Shown: positions 1-7,125 of the stretch, piece by piece
Position numbering within the stretch: position 1 is the stretch's first letter
Layout of the letters: every line of letters begins with the position of its first letter
Assembly (NCBI GenBank): GCA_005881495.1
Contig: VBHI01000082.1
Coordinates: 1 to 13,831, forward strand
DNA: 13,831 nucleotides
DNA from: Chloroflexota bacterium
GTDB taxonomy: Bacteria; Chloroflexota; Ktedonobacteria; Ktedonobacterales; Ktedonobacteraceae
Reading direction: 5' to 3'
Notes under the pieces: generated by a model
Told to the model about the DNA's origin: nothing
Databases searched by the model: none
Seen by the model: only the letters and a program-made list of their open reading frames with translations
Position numbers and translations under genes: made by a program

Positions 1-26
1 TAGAAAGATGCATAAATAATCGCACT

Positions 27-48
27 GGAACCGACGGGCAACGGTTCC
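27..48 (-). terminator. Stem-loop downstream of the permease, possible weak terminator
   Basis: GGAACCG (27-33) and CGGTTCC (42-48) form a perfect 7-bp stem with an 8-nt loop, about 73 nt past the permease stop codon. On the minus strand it is followed by an AT-rich run (ATTATTTAT) rather than a clean T-tract. It could be a terminator, but the evidence is thin. Confidence 0.3.
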
Positions 49-120
49 GCGGTCCTAAGCTCTCCTATCAAGAGTCACTACCCGCGTTTGCAAAGCCCGG
101 AAAAAATGAGGGTCTACCGA

Positions 121-1677
121 CTACTCACCAGCGCCACCACCTACTTCACTAACCTCTGATTCACCAGTAACTAGTTCAACGACCACATCCTGATTACGCT
201 TATCATTGTGCCCCATGATGTAGAAGACGATGGTGAGCAAGACAATGATAATCAAAGGGATAAACTGGGTAAGTTCATAGGTGAGCCGACCAATTGAACC
301 GGGGACTGTGCTTGGAATGAGGATGAAGAATACGGCGACGAACGCATATCCAAATGCCAGCACCGTTACAATCCATGCAACAGGCATCCCTCCAGGAACC
401 TTGTAGACGCGGGGCACATTGGGATATTTGTAACGCAGGATCAGGAACGACGGGAAGATGAACAGGTAAGCGATCGTTGCCGTGGAGATGACAAAACCAA
501 GCACCAGGGCGAAAAGGGTGGTAATGTTCCCGGAGGCAAATTTGGTGACTAAAACCGCCGCCACCATCGCGATTGTCGCCATGATGCCAGACATGAGGTT
601 GACAGCGATAGGGGTGCCATACCTTGCACTGAAGCGACCAAAAATGAGGGGGGCAGTGCGGTCGAGCGCTGAAATTGCATAGGTACGGTCAGCGCCCATG
701 ATCCAGGTGCCACCACTAGAGGCCAGAGCGAGCGCGAAGGCCAGCGCAACTAACCAGCCCACGGGTGTGGCGAGAGGTCCCAGCACAACATCAACAGCTT
801 TGAAAGCAGTTAAGAAGCTCCCTACATTTGAAAGTTGATCCTTGGGAAGCACGAGCAGGATCGTAATGAGGAAAGCGGCGTAGGCAACGACTGCCACGGC
901 CCCCGCTCGGATGATCGAACGCGGCACATCGCGCTGCGGGTTCACCATCTCTTCGCCCGCGCCGTTCTGCACTTCAAACCCTTGCCATTGGAAAATCAGT
1001 ACGGGGATAATGAAACTGACAACGATGCCGAAGTGGGCAGGAATCAGATCGGCAAAGTTGAGACTCCCGCCATGGGAATGACCGCCTATTAGGTAGAGCA
1101 TCGCCAGGAGCACGAAGACAGCCAGGAGGCCAAGTTTGAGATACGAGCCAAAGATAGAGAGGTATTTCCCAACACGCAGGGACAGGATGGCGCACCAGAT
1201 TGTTCCCCACACGAAGAAGAGGGCAATGAGTATTTCGACAGCGGCATCGGTCCCAGCGGTTCCACCAAATTGGTAGTTGAGGCTACCGAACCAGAAGGCC
1301 TTGATCGCAGCGATGGCGCTAACCGCGAGCGTTCCGCCAAGCCAGAGGGGGTTGGAGACCCAGTACATCATAGCACCAAGGGCGCCAAAGAAGCGCCCCC
1401 CTGCCAATCTGCACCACACGTACATGCCACCTTCCTGCGTAAAGGTGCTGCCGAGTTCCGCGGTGAGCAAGGCATAGGGTACAAGAAAGGTGATGGCGGA
1501 GATGACCAGCCATGTGAGTGCTTGCGCCCCGTTGGCAGAAAAGGCGCCAATGGTATCCAGCCCGATGAGTGCAGCGAGCGTATAGAAGATCATGTCGAGG
1601 TAGCCAAACTCTCTTTTGAGTTTCTTTTTTTCCTCAAGAACTGCTGAGCTTGTGACTTCGCGTAAATTGATGTCCAT
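121..1677 (-). CDS. APC superfamily amino-acid permease
   Basis: Predicted 518-residue inner-membrane transporter of the amino acid-polyamine-organocation (APC) family. It is expected to move an amino acid or related amine by antiport or proton symport; the substrate cannot be told from sequence. About twelve hydrophobic segments are visible. The first helix region carries LAALIGLDTIGAF, the broken TM1 pattern of the family. It is followed by the conserved E-GG-YVW stretch (TQEGGMYVWC) and later by FQWQGFEVQNGAGEE, the usual TM6 substrate-site region. Near the C-terminus, NVPRVYKVPGG is typical of bacterial amino-acid permeases. I chose the ATG at 1677 over one 21 codons upstream because AAGGAGA (minus strand, 1690-1684) sits 6-7 nt before it and the next residues (MDINLREV) lead into the soluble N-terminus. 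It is transcribed alone, away from its neighbours. Family is confident; substrate is not. Confidence 0.9.
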   Translation of the reverse strand: MDINLREVTSSAVLEEKKKLKREFGYLDMIFYTLAALIGLDTIGAFSANGAQALTWLVISAITFLVPYALLTAELGSTFTQEGGMYVWCRLAGGRFFGALGAMMYWVSNPLWLGGTLAVSAIAAIKAFWFGSLNYQFGGTAGTDAAVEILIALFFVWGTIWCAILSLRVGKYLSIFGSYLKLGLLAVFVLLAMLYLIGGHSHGGSLNFADLIPAHFGIVVSFIIPVLIFQWQGFEVQNGAGEEMVNPQRDVPRSIIRAGAVAVVAYAAFLITILLVLPKDQLSNVGSFLTAFKAVDVVLGPLATPVGWLVALAFALALASSGGTWIMGADRTYAISALDRTAPLIFGRFSARYGTPIAVNLMSGIMATIAMVAAVLVTKFASGNITTLFALVLGFVISTATIAYLFIFPSFLILRYKYPNVPRVYKVPGGMPVAWIVTVLAFGYAFVAVFFILIPSTVPGSIGRLTYELTQFIPLIIIVLLTIVFYIMGHNDKRNQDVVVELVTGESEVSEVGGGAGE

Positions 1678-1692
1678 GAGAGGTCTCCTTCT

Positions 1693-1710
1693 TGTCACAT
1701 CGACGTGACA
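1693..1710. promoter_or_regulatory. Operator-like palindrome in the permease leader
   Basis: TGTCACATCGACGTGACA is an 18-bp palindrome with one mismatched pair (TGTCAC-A-TCGA-C-GTGACA). It lies just upstream of the ribosome-binding site of the permease gene. Symmetry and position suggest a binding site for a dimeric repressor or activator controlling the transporter. The regulator is not in the window. It could instead form a small leader hairpin next to the Shine-Dalgarno sequence. Confidence 0.4.
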
Positions 1711-1949
1711 GATATTCAAGATACCATGAAGCGGGAACATCCGCCATCAATAAAACAAAACAAACGAAGAATGCTCGTCGATACTCTGGGAAAATACATG
1801 CAATGTTCTCGTCCCTTGCTTAACCCCCTGTTTCACCTCCTTGTGCGAATAATGTAGGGCAACGATCTGAGAGAAAATAGTGAGAATTACTTTGAAGTAT
1901 TATACAACATACCGTCTTGCACCCGATAGTCTACCATAAGAGCGGCGTA
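1711..1949. other. Intergenic region between permease and tnpB remnant
   Basis: No convincing gene is seen. On the minus strand there is a TATAAT box (1904-1899) without a matching -35, so it is at best a weak promoter for the permease with a long leader. There is also a perfect AAGGAGGTGA Shine-Dalgarno-like string (around 1840-1830) with no well-placed start codon after it, possibly the relic of a lost gene. Confidence 0.4.
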
Positions 1950-2029
1950 AGTGCCCCTGGCTTGAGCCATAGGGGTGAAACGCCACCCGTCCGCAGGCGG
2001 CACCGCTTGACAGATGCCGTCTAATCTGT
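1950..2029 (+). repeat. Stem-loops of an IS200/IS605-type element end
   Basis: Two hairpins precede the tnpB fragment. The first is CCCCTGGC-(loop)-GCC-AT-AGGGG at 1954-1975. The second is ACAGAT (2010-2015) pairing with ATCTGT (2024-2029) across an 8-nt loop. Subterminal hairpins are the recognition features of IS200/IS605 elements, which lack terminal inverted repeats. Their position directly upstream of a tnpB start fits the left end of such an element. The outer boundary cannot be set without a second copy. Confidence 0.4.
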
Positions 2030-2042
2030 GATAACTAGAACT

Positions 2043-2150
2043 GTGAGAACGTTTGAATTCAGATTGTATCCAAATAGAGATCAGCAGCACTTGCTCATGA
2101 AGTGTTTGATCGAGTCTCGCCATCTCTATAATGAGATGTTGGAGACGGAG
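2043..2150 (+). pseudogene. tnpB: tnpB (IS200/IS605 OrfB) N-terminal remnant
   Basis: Starting at a GTG codon (another in-frame GTG lies at 2028), the translation reads VRTFEFRLYPNRDQQHLL, then ESRHLYNEMLE. This is the characteristic N-terminus of TnpB/OrfB proteins (R-F-R-LYP---Q--LL, then R--YN--LE). Only about 35 codons survive of a protein normally near 400 residues; the wedge/RuvC core and zinc finger are gone. Similarity stops around 2147-2155, where the next gene's ribosome-binding site and start appear, so the rest was lost by deletion or recombination. No transposition or RNA-guided nuclease activity is possible from this piece. The match rests on a short but distinctive stretch. Confidence 0.6.
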
Positions 2151-2160
2151 GAACCAGAAT

Positions 2161-3192
2161 ATGATCGAAGCTCACAACCTGACGCGACGTTTTGGCACCA
2201 TTACAGCGGTCTCGCAACTTTCCCTGCAAGTTCCCGATGGCACCATTCTGGCCTTGCTTGGTCCAAATGGATCTGGCAAAACCACCACTGTGCGTATTTT
2301 GTCAGGTTTGCTTGCACCAACGGAGGGGGAAGCCATTGTCGCCGGCTATGATATCCACCGTCAACCTGACGCCGTAAGAGCGCACGTCGGGCTGGTGACA
2401 GACGTGCCAGGGCTTTATGAGCAAATGAAAGTAACGGCGTATCTTGATCACTTTGGCAGTATCTATGGCATACCGCCCGCGGAACGCACCCATCGCATCG
2501 ATACCCTGCTGGAACTTTTTGAATTAGACAAGCATCGCCATGAAAAGATGGTAGGCTTCTCCAAGGGCATGAAGCAGAAGGTAGCCCTCGCGCGTGCCCT
2601 CATCCATGAGCCTCCCGTACTCTTCCTTGATGAACCAACCTCCGGCCTTGATCCAATCGCGGCCAGGACAGTGCGTGAATTGATCGTTCGCTTGAAACGT
2701 TCGAGCAGGAGTATCATTCTGTGTACGCATGATCTGGATGAAGCCGAGCGACTGGCTGACCAGGTAGCGATTATGCGGCAGGGGCGCATTGCGGCATGTG
2801 ACACGCCCACTATACTGCGCAACCAGGCGACCGGTGAGACACGAGTGCACATGGAATTCGCTGATACTTGCCCGTTGCCTTTGGAAACGCTGCAAACGAT
2901 CCCAGGCATAAACTCACCACGTTTCATCGATGCCGTCCAGTCTGACTCGTCGGATGGACACCATCCGTCCCTGGTATTAGAATACTTCGCCGCTCAGCCA
3001 AAGGTAGTAAATCCGCAAGTACTGACGCGCTTGATCACGGCTGGTGCCCAGGTCATTTCTGTAGAATGCGCAACACTCAGCCTGGAAGATGTCTATGCCT
3101 CGGCCATGGGAGTGAGTGACAAACAACAAACAGACAATCAGTCATCGATTGACGAAGCAAAGAATGCTTTGCCAGCCCACAGGGAAAGGTAA
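2161..3192 (+). CDS. ABC transporter ATP-binding protein (ABC-2 / DrrA-like)
   Basis: A 343-residue cytoplasmic ATPase subunit that should power the exporter encoded by the next gene. Walker A is GPNGSGKT (residues 34-41). The signature loop is GFSKGMKQ (132-139), a KGM variant common in drug/ABC-2 ATPases. Walker B is VLFLDEPTSGLDP (153-165), with the switch histidine in CTHD (H190). The usual Q-loop glutamine is replaced in TDVPGLYE. Roughly 110 residues follow the nucleotide-binding domain, as in the subfamily with a C-terminal accessory domain. I chose ATG 2161 because GGAGG (2147-2151) is 9 nt upstream; an ATG ten codons earlier lies inside the tnpB remnant. The gap to the permease gene is 4 nt, so the two are translated as an operon. 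Cargo unknown. Confidence 0.9.
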   Translation: MIEAHNLTRRFGTITAVSQLSLQVPDGTILALLGPNGSGKTTTVRILSGLLAPTEGEAIVAGYDIHRQPDAVRAHVGLVTDVPGLYEQMKVTAYLDHFGSIYGIPPAERTHRIDTLLELFELDKHRHEKMVGFSKGMKQKVALARALIHEPPVLFLDEPTSGLDPIAARTVRELIVRLKRSSRSIILCTHDLDEAERLADQVAIMRQGRIAACDTPTILRNQATGETRVHMEFADTCPLPLETLQTIPGINSPRFIDAVQSDSSDGHHPSLVLEYFAAQPKVVNPQVLTRLITAGAQVISVECATLSLEDVYASAMGVSDKQQTDNQSSIDEAKNALPAHRER

Positions 3193-3196
3193 GAAC

Positions 3197-3979
3197 ATGA
3201 GCGCTGAAACAAAAAACACGTTGACACATGCTACGTATACAAAGGCGAGTTCGCTGCGTATCGCCTGGTTGATTGCGTGGCGACAGATGGTTGAAGCGAT
3301 ACGTACACGCTCAGCGCTCGTGATGACTGGGTTCTTCCTGGTCTTCCAGACAGTCCTGGTATGGATTTCTCTTGGCCCTATGCTACAAGGCCCTCTGTCC
3401 CCTCGCGGAATGATCTTCGCCGGCACGTTCATGGCATTCTACCTCCTGTTTGTAGGACTGATGCCTTCGACACCCGCCATCGGCATTGCTTCCGGCGTCT
3501 TTGCCGGAGATAAAGAGCGGGGATGTCTCACCCCTCTTTTAGTGACACCGGCATCGAACACGGCCATCTTTGCGGGCAAAGTGCTGGGAGCAGTGTTGCC
3601 AGCACTGGCATACTCGGTCATCGGTATCCTTGTCTACCTCGCCGAGATTGCGCTGCTCTATGGCCCTGACAAGTTAGCTTTGCTGCCAGTGGGCCTTTCC
3701 TTACTCATCCTGCTCGTCATTCCAGCTCTTGCGCTCCTTGGCGCCACCGTGGCGAGTCTGATCTCCTCGCGTGTGACTACCTTTCAGTCGGCCCAGAATT
3801 ACAGTTCCCTGCTATTGTTGGTACTCTGGTTTGTCCTGCTTGGACTGGTGTTCCTCGTTTCAATCTGGGGGCTCTGGGTTTTCGCCGCCGTAGTCGCTGC
3901 CATCTTTGCCCTTGATGTGCTGCTTATCATGGTAGGCGCAAACACCTGGCGGCGTGAAGAAGTCATGGCCCGGCAATAG
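3197..3979 (+). CDS. ABC-2 type transporter permease
   Basis: A 260-residue membrane subunit with about six hydrophobic segments, at approximately residues 42-60, 72-92, 125-148, 165-188, 207-226 and 228-250. Between the second and third lies GVFAGDKERGCLTPLLVTP, which corresponds to the conserved ABC-2 coupling-helix region (E--RGTLE-LL-TP), followed by FAGKVLGA. The ATG at 3197 is preceded by an AAAGG-type ribosome-binding site. The frame is open 27 codons further upstream, but that extension lies within the ATPase gene and is unlikely to be used. With the upstream ATPase it should form a homodimeric exporter for a drug, lipid, polysaccharide or peptide; the substrate cannot be inferred. 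It is shorter than many ABC-2 permeases but complete in topology. Confidence 0.85.
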   Translation: MSAETKNTLTHATYTKASSLRIAWLIAWRQMVEAIRTRSALVMTGFFLVFQTVLVWISLGPMLQGPLSPRGMIFAGTFMAFYLLFVGLMPSTPAIGIASGVFAGDKERGCLTPLLVTPASNTAIFAGKVLGAVLPALAYSVIGILVYLAEIALLYGPDKLALLPVGLSLLILLVIPALALLGATVASLISSRVTTFQSAQNYSSLLLLVLWFVLLGLVFLVSIWGLWVFAAVVAAIFALDVLLIMVGANTWRREEVMARQ

Positions 3980-4006
3980 CTACTCCCCTCTCCAATGGCT
4001 ACCCCC

Positions 4007-4035
4007 TTGCAACCCCCCTCACGTACTGGTACAAT
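4007..4035 (+). promoter_or_regulatory. Sigma-70-type promoter for the HerA cluster
   Basis: TTGCAA (4007-4012) and TACAAT (4030-4035) are separated by exactly 17 nt, a good vegetative promoter match. It would start transcription near 4042, leaving a leader of about 125 nt before the first gene at 4168. That leader contains the GGTCGCCC repeat and hairpin region. Confidence 0.5.
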
Positions 4036-4084
4036 CGATCTAAACAAATAGGGCACACCACGTGGGGTGCTTCGTCCATCGTAG

Positions 4085-4135
4085 GGGCGACCCTCGGGTC
4101 GCCCTGGCCTCACGGTCGCCCTGTCACGGTCGCCC
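4085..4135 (+). repeat. GGTCGCCC hairpin and short direct repeats
   Basis: GGGCGACC (4085-4092) and GGTCGCCC (4097-4104) form a perfect 8-bp stem with a CTCG tetraloop. The right arm GGTCGCCC recurs at 4114-4121 and 4128-4135, so three right-arm copies face one left arm. The look is of a dispersed palindromic repeat (REP-like) with local duplication. It lies in the presumed leader of the HerA cluster, where alternative pairings could form. Confidence 0.6.
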
Positions 4136-4167
4136 ACCAACACACCTTAAACTGAGAGGGACAACCA

Positions 4168-4872
4168 ATGTACATTGGGAAAATCGTCAAATCGGACTCG
4201 CATATCAACTACGTCTGCCAGATCTATGGCCCTCGTGAAGTTGAGGTCGAACCCGGCCCATCTGACTACGCCTTTGGCCGCTTCGTACGCGTCGCCGTCC
4301 GCTCTGGCCTCTCCGACGATCCCTATGCCAGGCTGGACCTCGCCCTCGGAAAAAGCCAGGAACCCGTCACTTACGCTATCGGTGTTATCTACGACACCAT
4401 CCTGCTCAATCCCGCCTTTGGCTCGCTGGGGCCGCGCCTCTCCAACGAGACACAGGTCGAACTCTTCTCACCCGACTACATCTCAGAGAAGGCCGTCCTC
4501 ATCTACATCATGGTCCTCGGCATGGTCGAGCAGCGCACAACCTCCCAGGGCAAGGCCGAAATTCTCTCGACCATGCACGGCGTTCCCTTGCTCTCGCTCG
4601 AACTCGGCAGCGAAATCGAGATAATGGACGACGAGGAGGTGCGCGCTTTCCATTTCTTCAGCGACCCCGATCGCGCCGGCGTCGATGGTCAGAAAGCATA
4701 CCTGCACATGGGTTATCTCCCACACATCATCGCGCAGCGCAACAGCCTGCTGCCCATGGTCACCCTGCGCATTATCGACCAGTTAGAACGGCTCTTTCCA
4801 CAGAATAGCTCATTACTCTCAATAGTGAAACGCAACTTCGCCTGGCGACTAAAAGTAGAAACAACAGGTTAA
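4168..4872 (+). CDS. HAS-barrel-like protein, putative HerA partner
   Basis: A 234-residue soluble protein with no signal peptide or membrane segment. The N-terminus (MYIGKIVKSDSHINYVCQIY, then GRFVRVAV) and the later YAIGVIYDTILLNP and LIYIMVLGMVE read like the beta-barrel at the start of HerA ATPases (HAS barrel), but no ATPase domain follows. The C-terminal half (about 150-234) is mixed alpha/beta, with an amphipathic helix near the end. The ribosome-binding site GAGAGGG lies 7 nt before the ATG. The gene ends 15 nt before the HerA gene, pointing to co-translation and a physical complex. I looked for NurA nuclease acidic motifs, the archaeal partner of HerA, and did not find them. Function is inferred from the barrel resemblance and neighbourhood only. 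Confidence 0.65.
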   Translation: MYIGKIVKSDSHINYVCQIYGPREVEVEPGPSDYAFGRFVRVAVRSGLSDDPYARLDLALGKSQEPVTYAIGVIYDTILLNPAFGSLGPRLSNETQVELFSPDYISEKAVLIYIMVLGMVEQRTTSQGKAEILSTMHGVPLLSLELGSEIEIMDDEEVRAFHFFSDPDRAGVDGQKAYLHMGYLPHIIAQRNSLLPMVTLRIIDQLERLFPQNSSLLSIVKRNFAWRLKVETTG

Positions 4873-4887
4873 CGGAGGCACCCACAC

Positions 4888-6627
4888 ATGATTGACCCAA
4901 AGAACAACACATCTTCTCCCTCGCACCCAACCCGCAGACCTGTTGGCATTACCAAGGGACCCGGCGAGACCACCCACGAATATACCTTTGTCTCGCGCGA
5001 CGATGAGCAAGTTCTCAAGAACGGCGAATATGTTTATTACGAACTCTCGGAACTGGGAGAGCCAGGCTTAAATGGCAACACCACCCTCTCGCGCCGCGTG
5101 CTTGGCCGCATTATCAAGCGTGTGCCCTTGCGACTCTATCCCGACACCTTCCTCGCGGAACCAGAGATCTCACCCGCTCAGGTCGCCGCCATGGTAGGCT
5201 ACGATTCACTGACCAACGAGCTATTCGAATTGCATGTCGCCATCATGGGCTACTACGAGCAAGCCACCGGCTCCTTCATCAACCCCTGGATTCCGCCGCA
5301 ATCGGGCAAGCAGATTTTTCTTGCCGATGACGAGATGCTGGCCAGCATTCTGAGTCTCAAACGAGCAGGACAAAACGGCTCAGCCACCATCGGCTCGCTG
5401 CTGACTCGCCCGCCCGATGCTGTGCCTGTCGTCCTCTCTGTCAAGGACCTCGTAAGCACCCATCTCGCCATCATCGCCAGCACAGGCGCAGGCAAAAGCT
5501 ACCTCGCCAGCGTCATCATCGAGGAACTCATGCAGCCCTATAACAAAGCCTGCGTCCTCATACTCGATCCGCACGGTGAATATGGTACCCTGACCGAGAT
5601 CCCCAACGCAGCACAATTCTCCGAGGATGGCCACGGGCGTGGCAGCGGTTATCGTGCGCAGGTCCGCGTCTACAAACCCGATGAAGTCAAGGTGCGTATC
5701 TCCTCCCTCAATATGGGCGATATGCGCCACCTCCTCTCCGAAATGACCGAAAAGCAGCAGTACCTCTTAAACCGCGCATTGCGCAAGGTGAACGAAACGA
5801 AAAGGGGCACACCCTGGGGCTCAGAGGACCTGAAGACAGCCATCAAATCTGTCGCCAAACAAAAAGGCGAAGAGGACAGCGAGGGCGCAGACGATTCGAG
5901 CACTGTTCATGCCCTCATGTGGCGTATCGCGGACCGTTTCGATAACAGCTTTACCTTTGATGACATCCAGCACCTGGACCTGCCGGAAATATTCAAACCG
6001 GGTCAATGTACCGTGCTGCAACTCAACGATATTGATGAGCGCGACCAGCAGGTCGTCGTCGCCTCACTGTTGCGCCGCCTCTACAGAGCACGTATGGATA
6101 CCGAGCGAGGCAAAGCCCACTCGGGCGAATCCTACCTGCCCTATCCCGTCTTCGTGCTCCTGGAAGAGGCACACCACTTCGCTCCTGGCGGCACCGATGT
6201 CGTCTCGACCTCCATTCTCAAACAGGTACTGGCCGAAGGCCGTAAATTCGGCATCGGCGTCGGCCTCATCAGCCAGCGCCCCGGCAAGCTCAACGCCGAC
6301 GTCCTTAGCCAGTGCCAGACCCAGTGCATCATGCGCATCGTCAACGAAATCGACCAGAAGAGTGTCGCAGCCGCCATCGAAGGCGTTGGCCGCGACCTGC
6401 TCGACAACCTGCCTGCCCTCTCCAAAGGCCAGGTCATTGTCGCGGGAGCCGCCGTCAACACCCCCATCATCTGCCGCGTTCGCACCCGCTTCACCCGTCA
6501 CGGCGGCGAAAGCAAAGACGCACCCGACATGTGGCAGCAATACTTCAGCCCTGAAGCCCAGGACAGTCGCCGCCGCAGCGAAGCCCCCCTCAACAACAAC
6601 AACAAACCCTTCAACTTATTGAGGTAA
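4888..6627 (+). CDS. herA: HerA-type hexameric DNA translocase / ATPase
   Basis: A 579-residue FtsK-HerA superfamily ATPase. An N-terminal beta-rich barrel region (about 30-170) precedes the motor. Walker A is ASTGAGKSY (197-205). DPHGEY (227-232) follows the second strand, as in HerA proteins. Walker B is VFVLLEEAHHFAP (421-433) with catalytic E426/E427, followed by GIGVGLISQRPGKL (455-468), the polar sensor strand typical of HerA. Related proteins form hexameric rings that pump DNA, usually with a nuclease (NurA) or, in defence systems, with an effector such as SIR2 or DUF4297. CGGAGG (4873-4878) lies 9 nt before the ATG. The charged insertion around 303-336 and the polar C-terminal tail (from about 555) are likely disordered. 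Family assignment is strong; whether it serves repair or defence is open. Confidence 0.9.
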   Translation: MIDPKNNTSSPSHPTRRPVGITKGPGETTHEYTFVSRDDEQVLKNGEYVYYELSELGEPGLNGNTTLSRRVLGRIIKRVPLRLYPDTFLAEPEISPAQVAAMVGYDSLTNELFELHVAIMGYYEQATGSFINPWIPPQSGKQIFLADDEMLASILSLKRAGQNGSATIGSLLTRPPDAVPVVLSVKDLVSTHLAIIASTGAGKSYLASVIIEELMQPYNKACVLILDPHGEYGTLTEIPNAAQFSEDGHGRGSGYRAQVRVYKPDEVKVRISSLNMGDMRHLLSEMTEKQQYLLNRALRKVNETKRGTPWGSEDLKTAIKSVAKQKGEEDSEGADDSSTVHALMWRIADRFDNSFTFDDIQHLDLPEIFKPGQCTVLQLNDIDERDQQVVVASLLRRLYRARMDTERGKAHSGESYLPYPVFVLLEEAHHFAPGGTDVVSTSILKQVLAEGRKFGIGVGLISQRPGKLNADVLSQCQTQCIMRIVNEIDQKSVAAAIEGVGRDLLDNLPALSKGQVIVAGAAVNTPIICRVRTRFTRHGGESKDAPDMWQQYFSPEAQDSRRRSEAPLNNNNKPFNLLR

Positions 6628-6641
6628 TTACAAACAAAAAA

Positions 6642-7016
6642 ATGCTAAAATTAACCAATCGCGCCACACTCTACATCCTCTTACTACTCGCTCCATTCCT
6701 CTGGCGCGGGCTACTCCTCTTCACCCGCTTCATCCCCCCCCACACCATCCTGGCCTTCATCGCCTTCTTCGTATTAATAGGAATCGCCATCACCAGCACC
6801 TTCGCCCCTATCGCCTACCTCATCAGCCTGCGCTTCCTCTCCTCCCGCCTCTCCAGAACCATCGTCCGCCACGCCCTGCGCCAGGGTGCCCTGCTCTCCC
6901 TCTGCGTCATCCTTAACCTTATTCTCCTCTCACTCCACAGCTGGAACATCTTCGCCGCCATCATCATCTTCGCCGCCGCCATCGTCATTGAAATAGTATC
7001 CCTCGCCAAAAAATAA
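6642..7016 (+). CDS. Small four-helix membrane protein, unknown function
   Basis: A 124-residue protein that is almost entirely hydrophobic. Likely membrane segments are at about 8-28, 34-60, 82-99 and 101-121. A basic loop (roughly 64-81, five arginines and a histidine) lies between the second and third. By the positive-inside rule, the N-terminus, the central loop and the C-terminal KK are cytoplasmic. It starts 14 nt after the HerA stop with no strong ribosome-binding site (GAGG lies about 17 nt upstream), suggesting translational coupling or weak expression. The coding strand is very C-rich and G-poor, as in its neighbours. I do not recognise the family. In defence loci, small multi-pass proteins next to nucleotide-signal or NADase genes can be membrane effectors, but nothing here proves that. 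Confidence 0.6.
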   Translation: MLKLTNRATLYILLLLAPFLWRGLLLFTRFIPPHTILAFIAFFVLIGIAITSTFAPIAYLISLRFLSSRLSRTIVRHALRQGALLSLCVILNLILLSLHSWNIFAAIIIFAAAIVIEIVSLAKK

Positions 7017-7125
7017 TTTCTTATCCCAAAAACACAACCACCCGGCGTTCAACCTTTGGAAAAATATGCTATTATTCTCAAATAGACACGTCTCACCCAT
7101 CCTGGAGCACCAACAGGAGCAACCA

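Noticed and set aside
1887..2123. 78-codon minus-strand open frame opposite the tnpB remnant
   Set aside because: No family resemblance and no convincing start signal; it reads antisense through the hairpins and the recognisable TnpB N-terminus.
2463..2927. 154-codon minus-strand open frame
   Set aside because: Antisense to the conserved ABC ATPase; no independent support.
4168..4872. NurA nuclease as the HerA partner
   Set aside because: No NurA-like acidic catalytic motifs could be found; the visible pattern is a beta-barrel.
6064..6540. 158-codon minus-strand open frame
   Set aside because: It is antisense to the Walker B region of herA. The composition (runs of A, D, G, V) is the usual shadow of a C-ending-codon gene.
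5909..6622. 237-codon plus-strand frame overlapping herA
   Set aside because: Ser/Pro/Ala-rich low-complexity translation in an alternate frame of a clearly coding gene.
7066..7125. Upstream start for the TIR protein (20 extra residues)
   Set aside because: The extension precedes the AGGAG box that is ideally placed for ATG 7126 and adds no TIR-like sequence.
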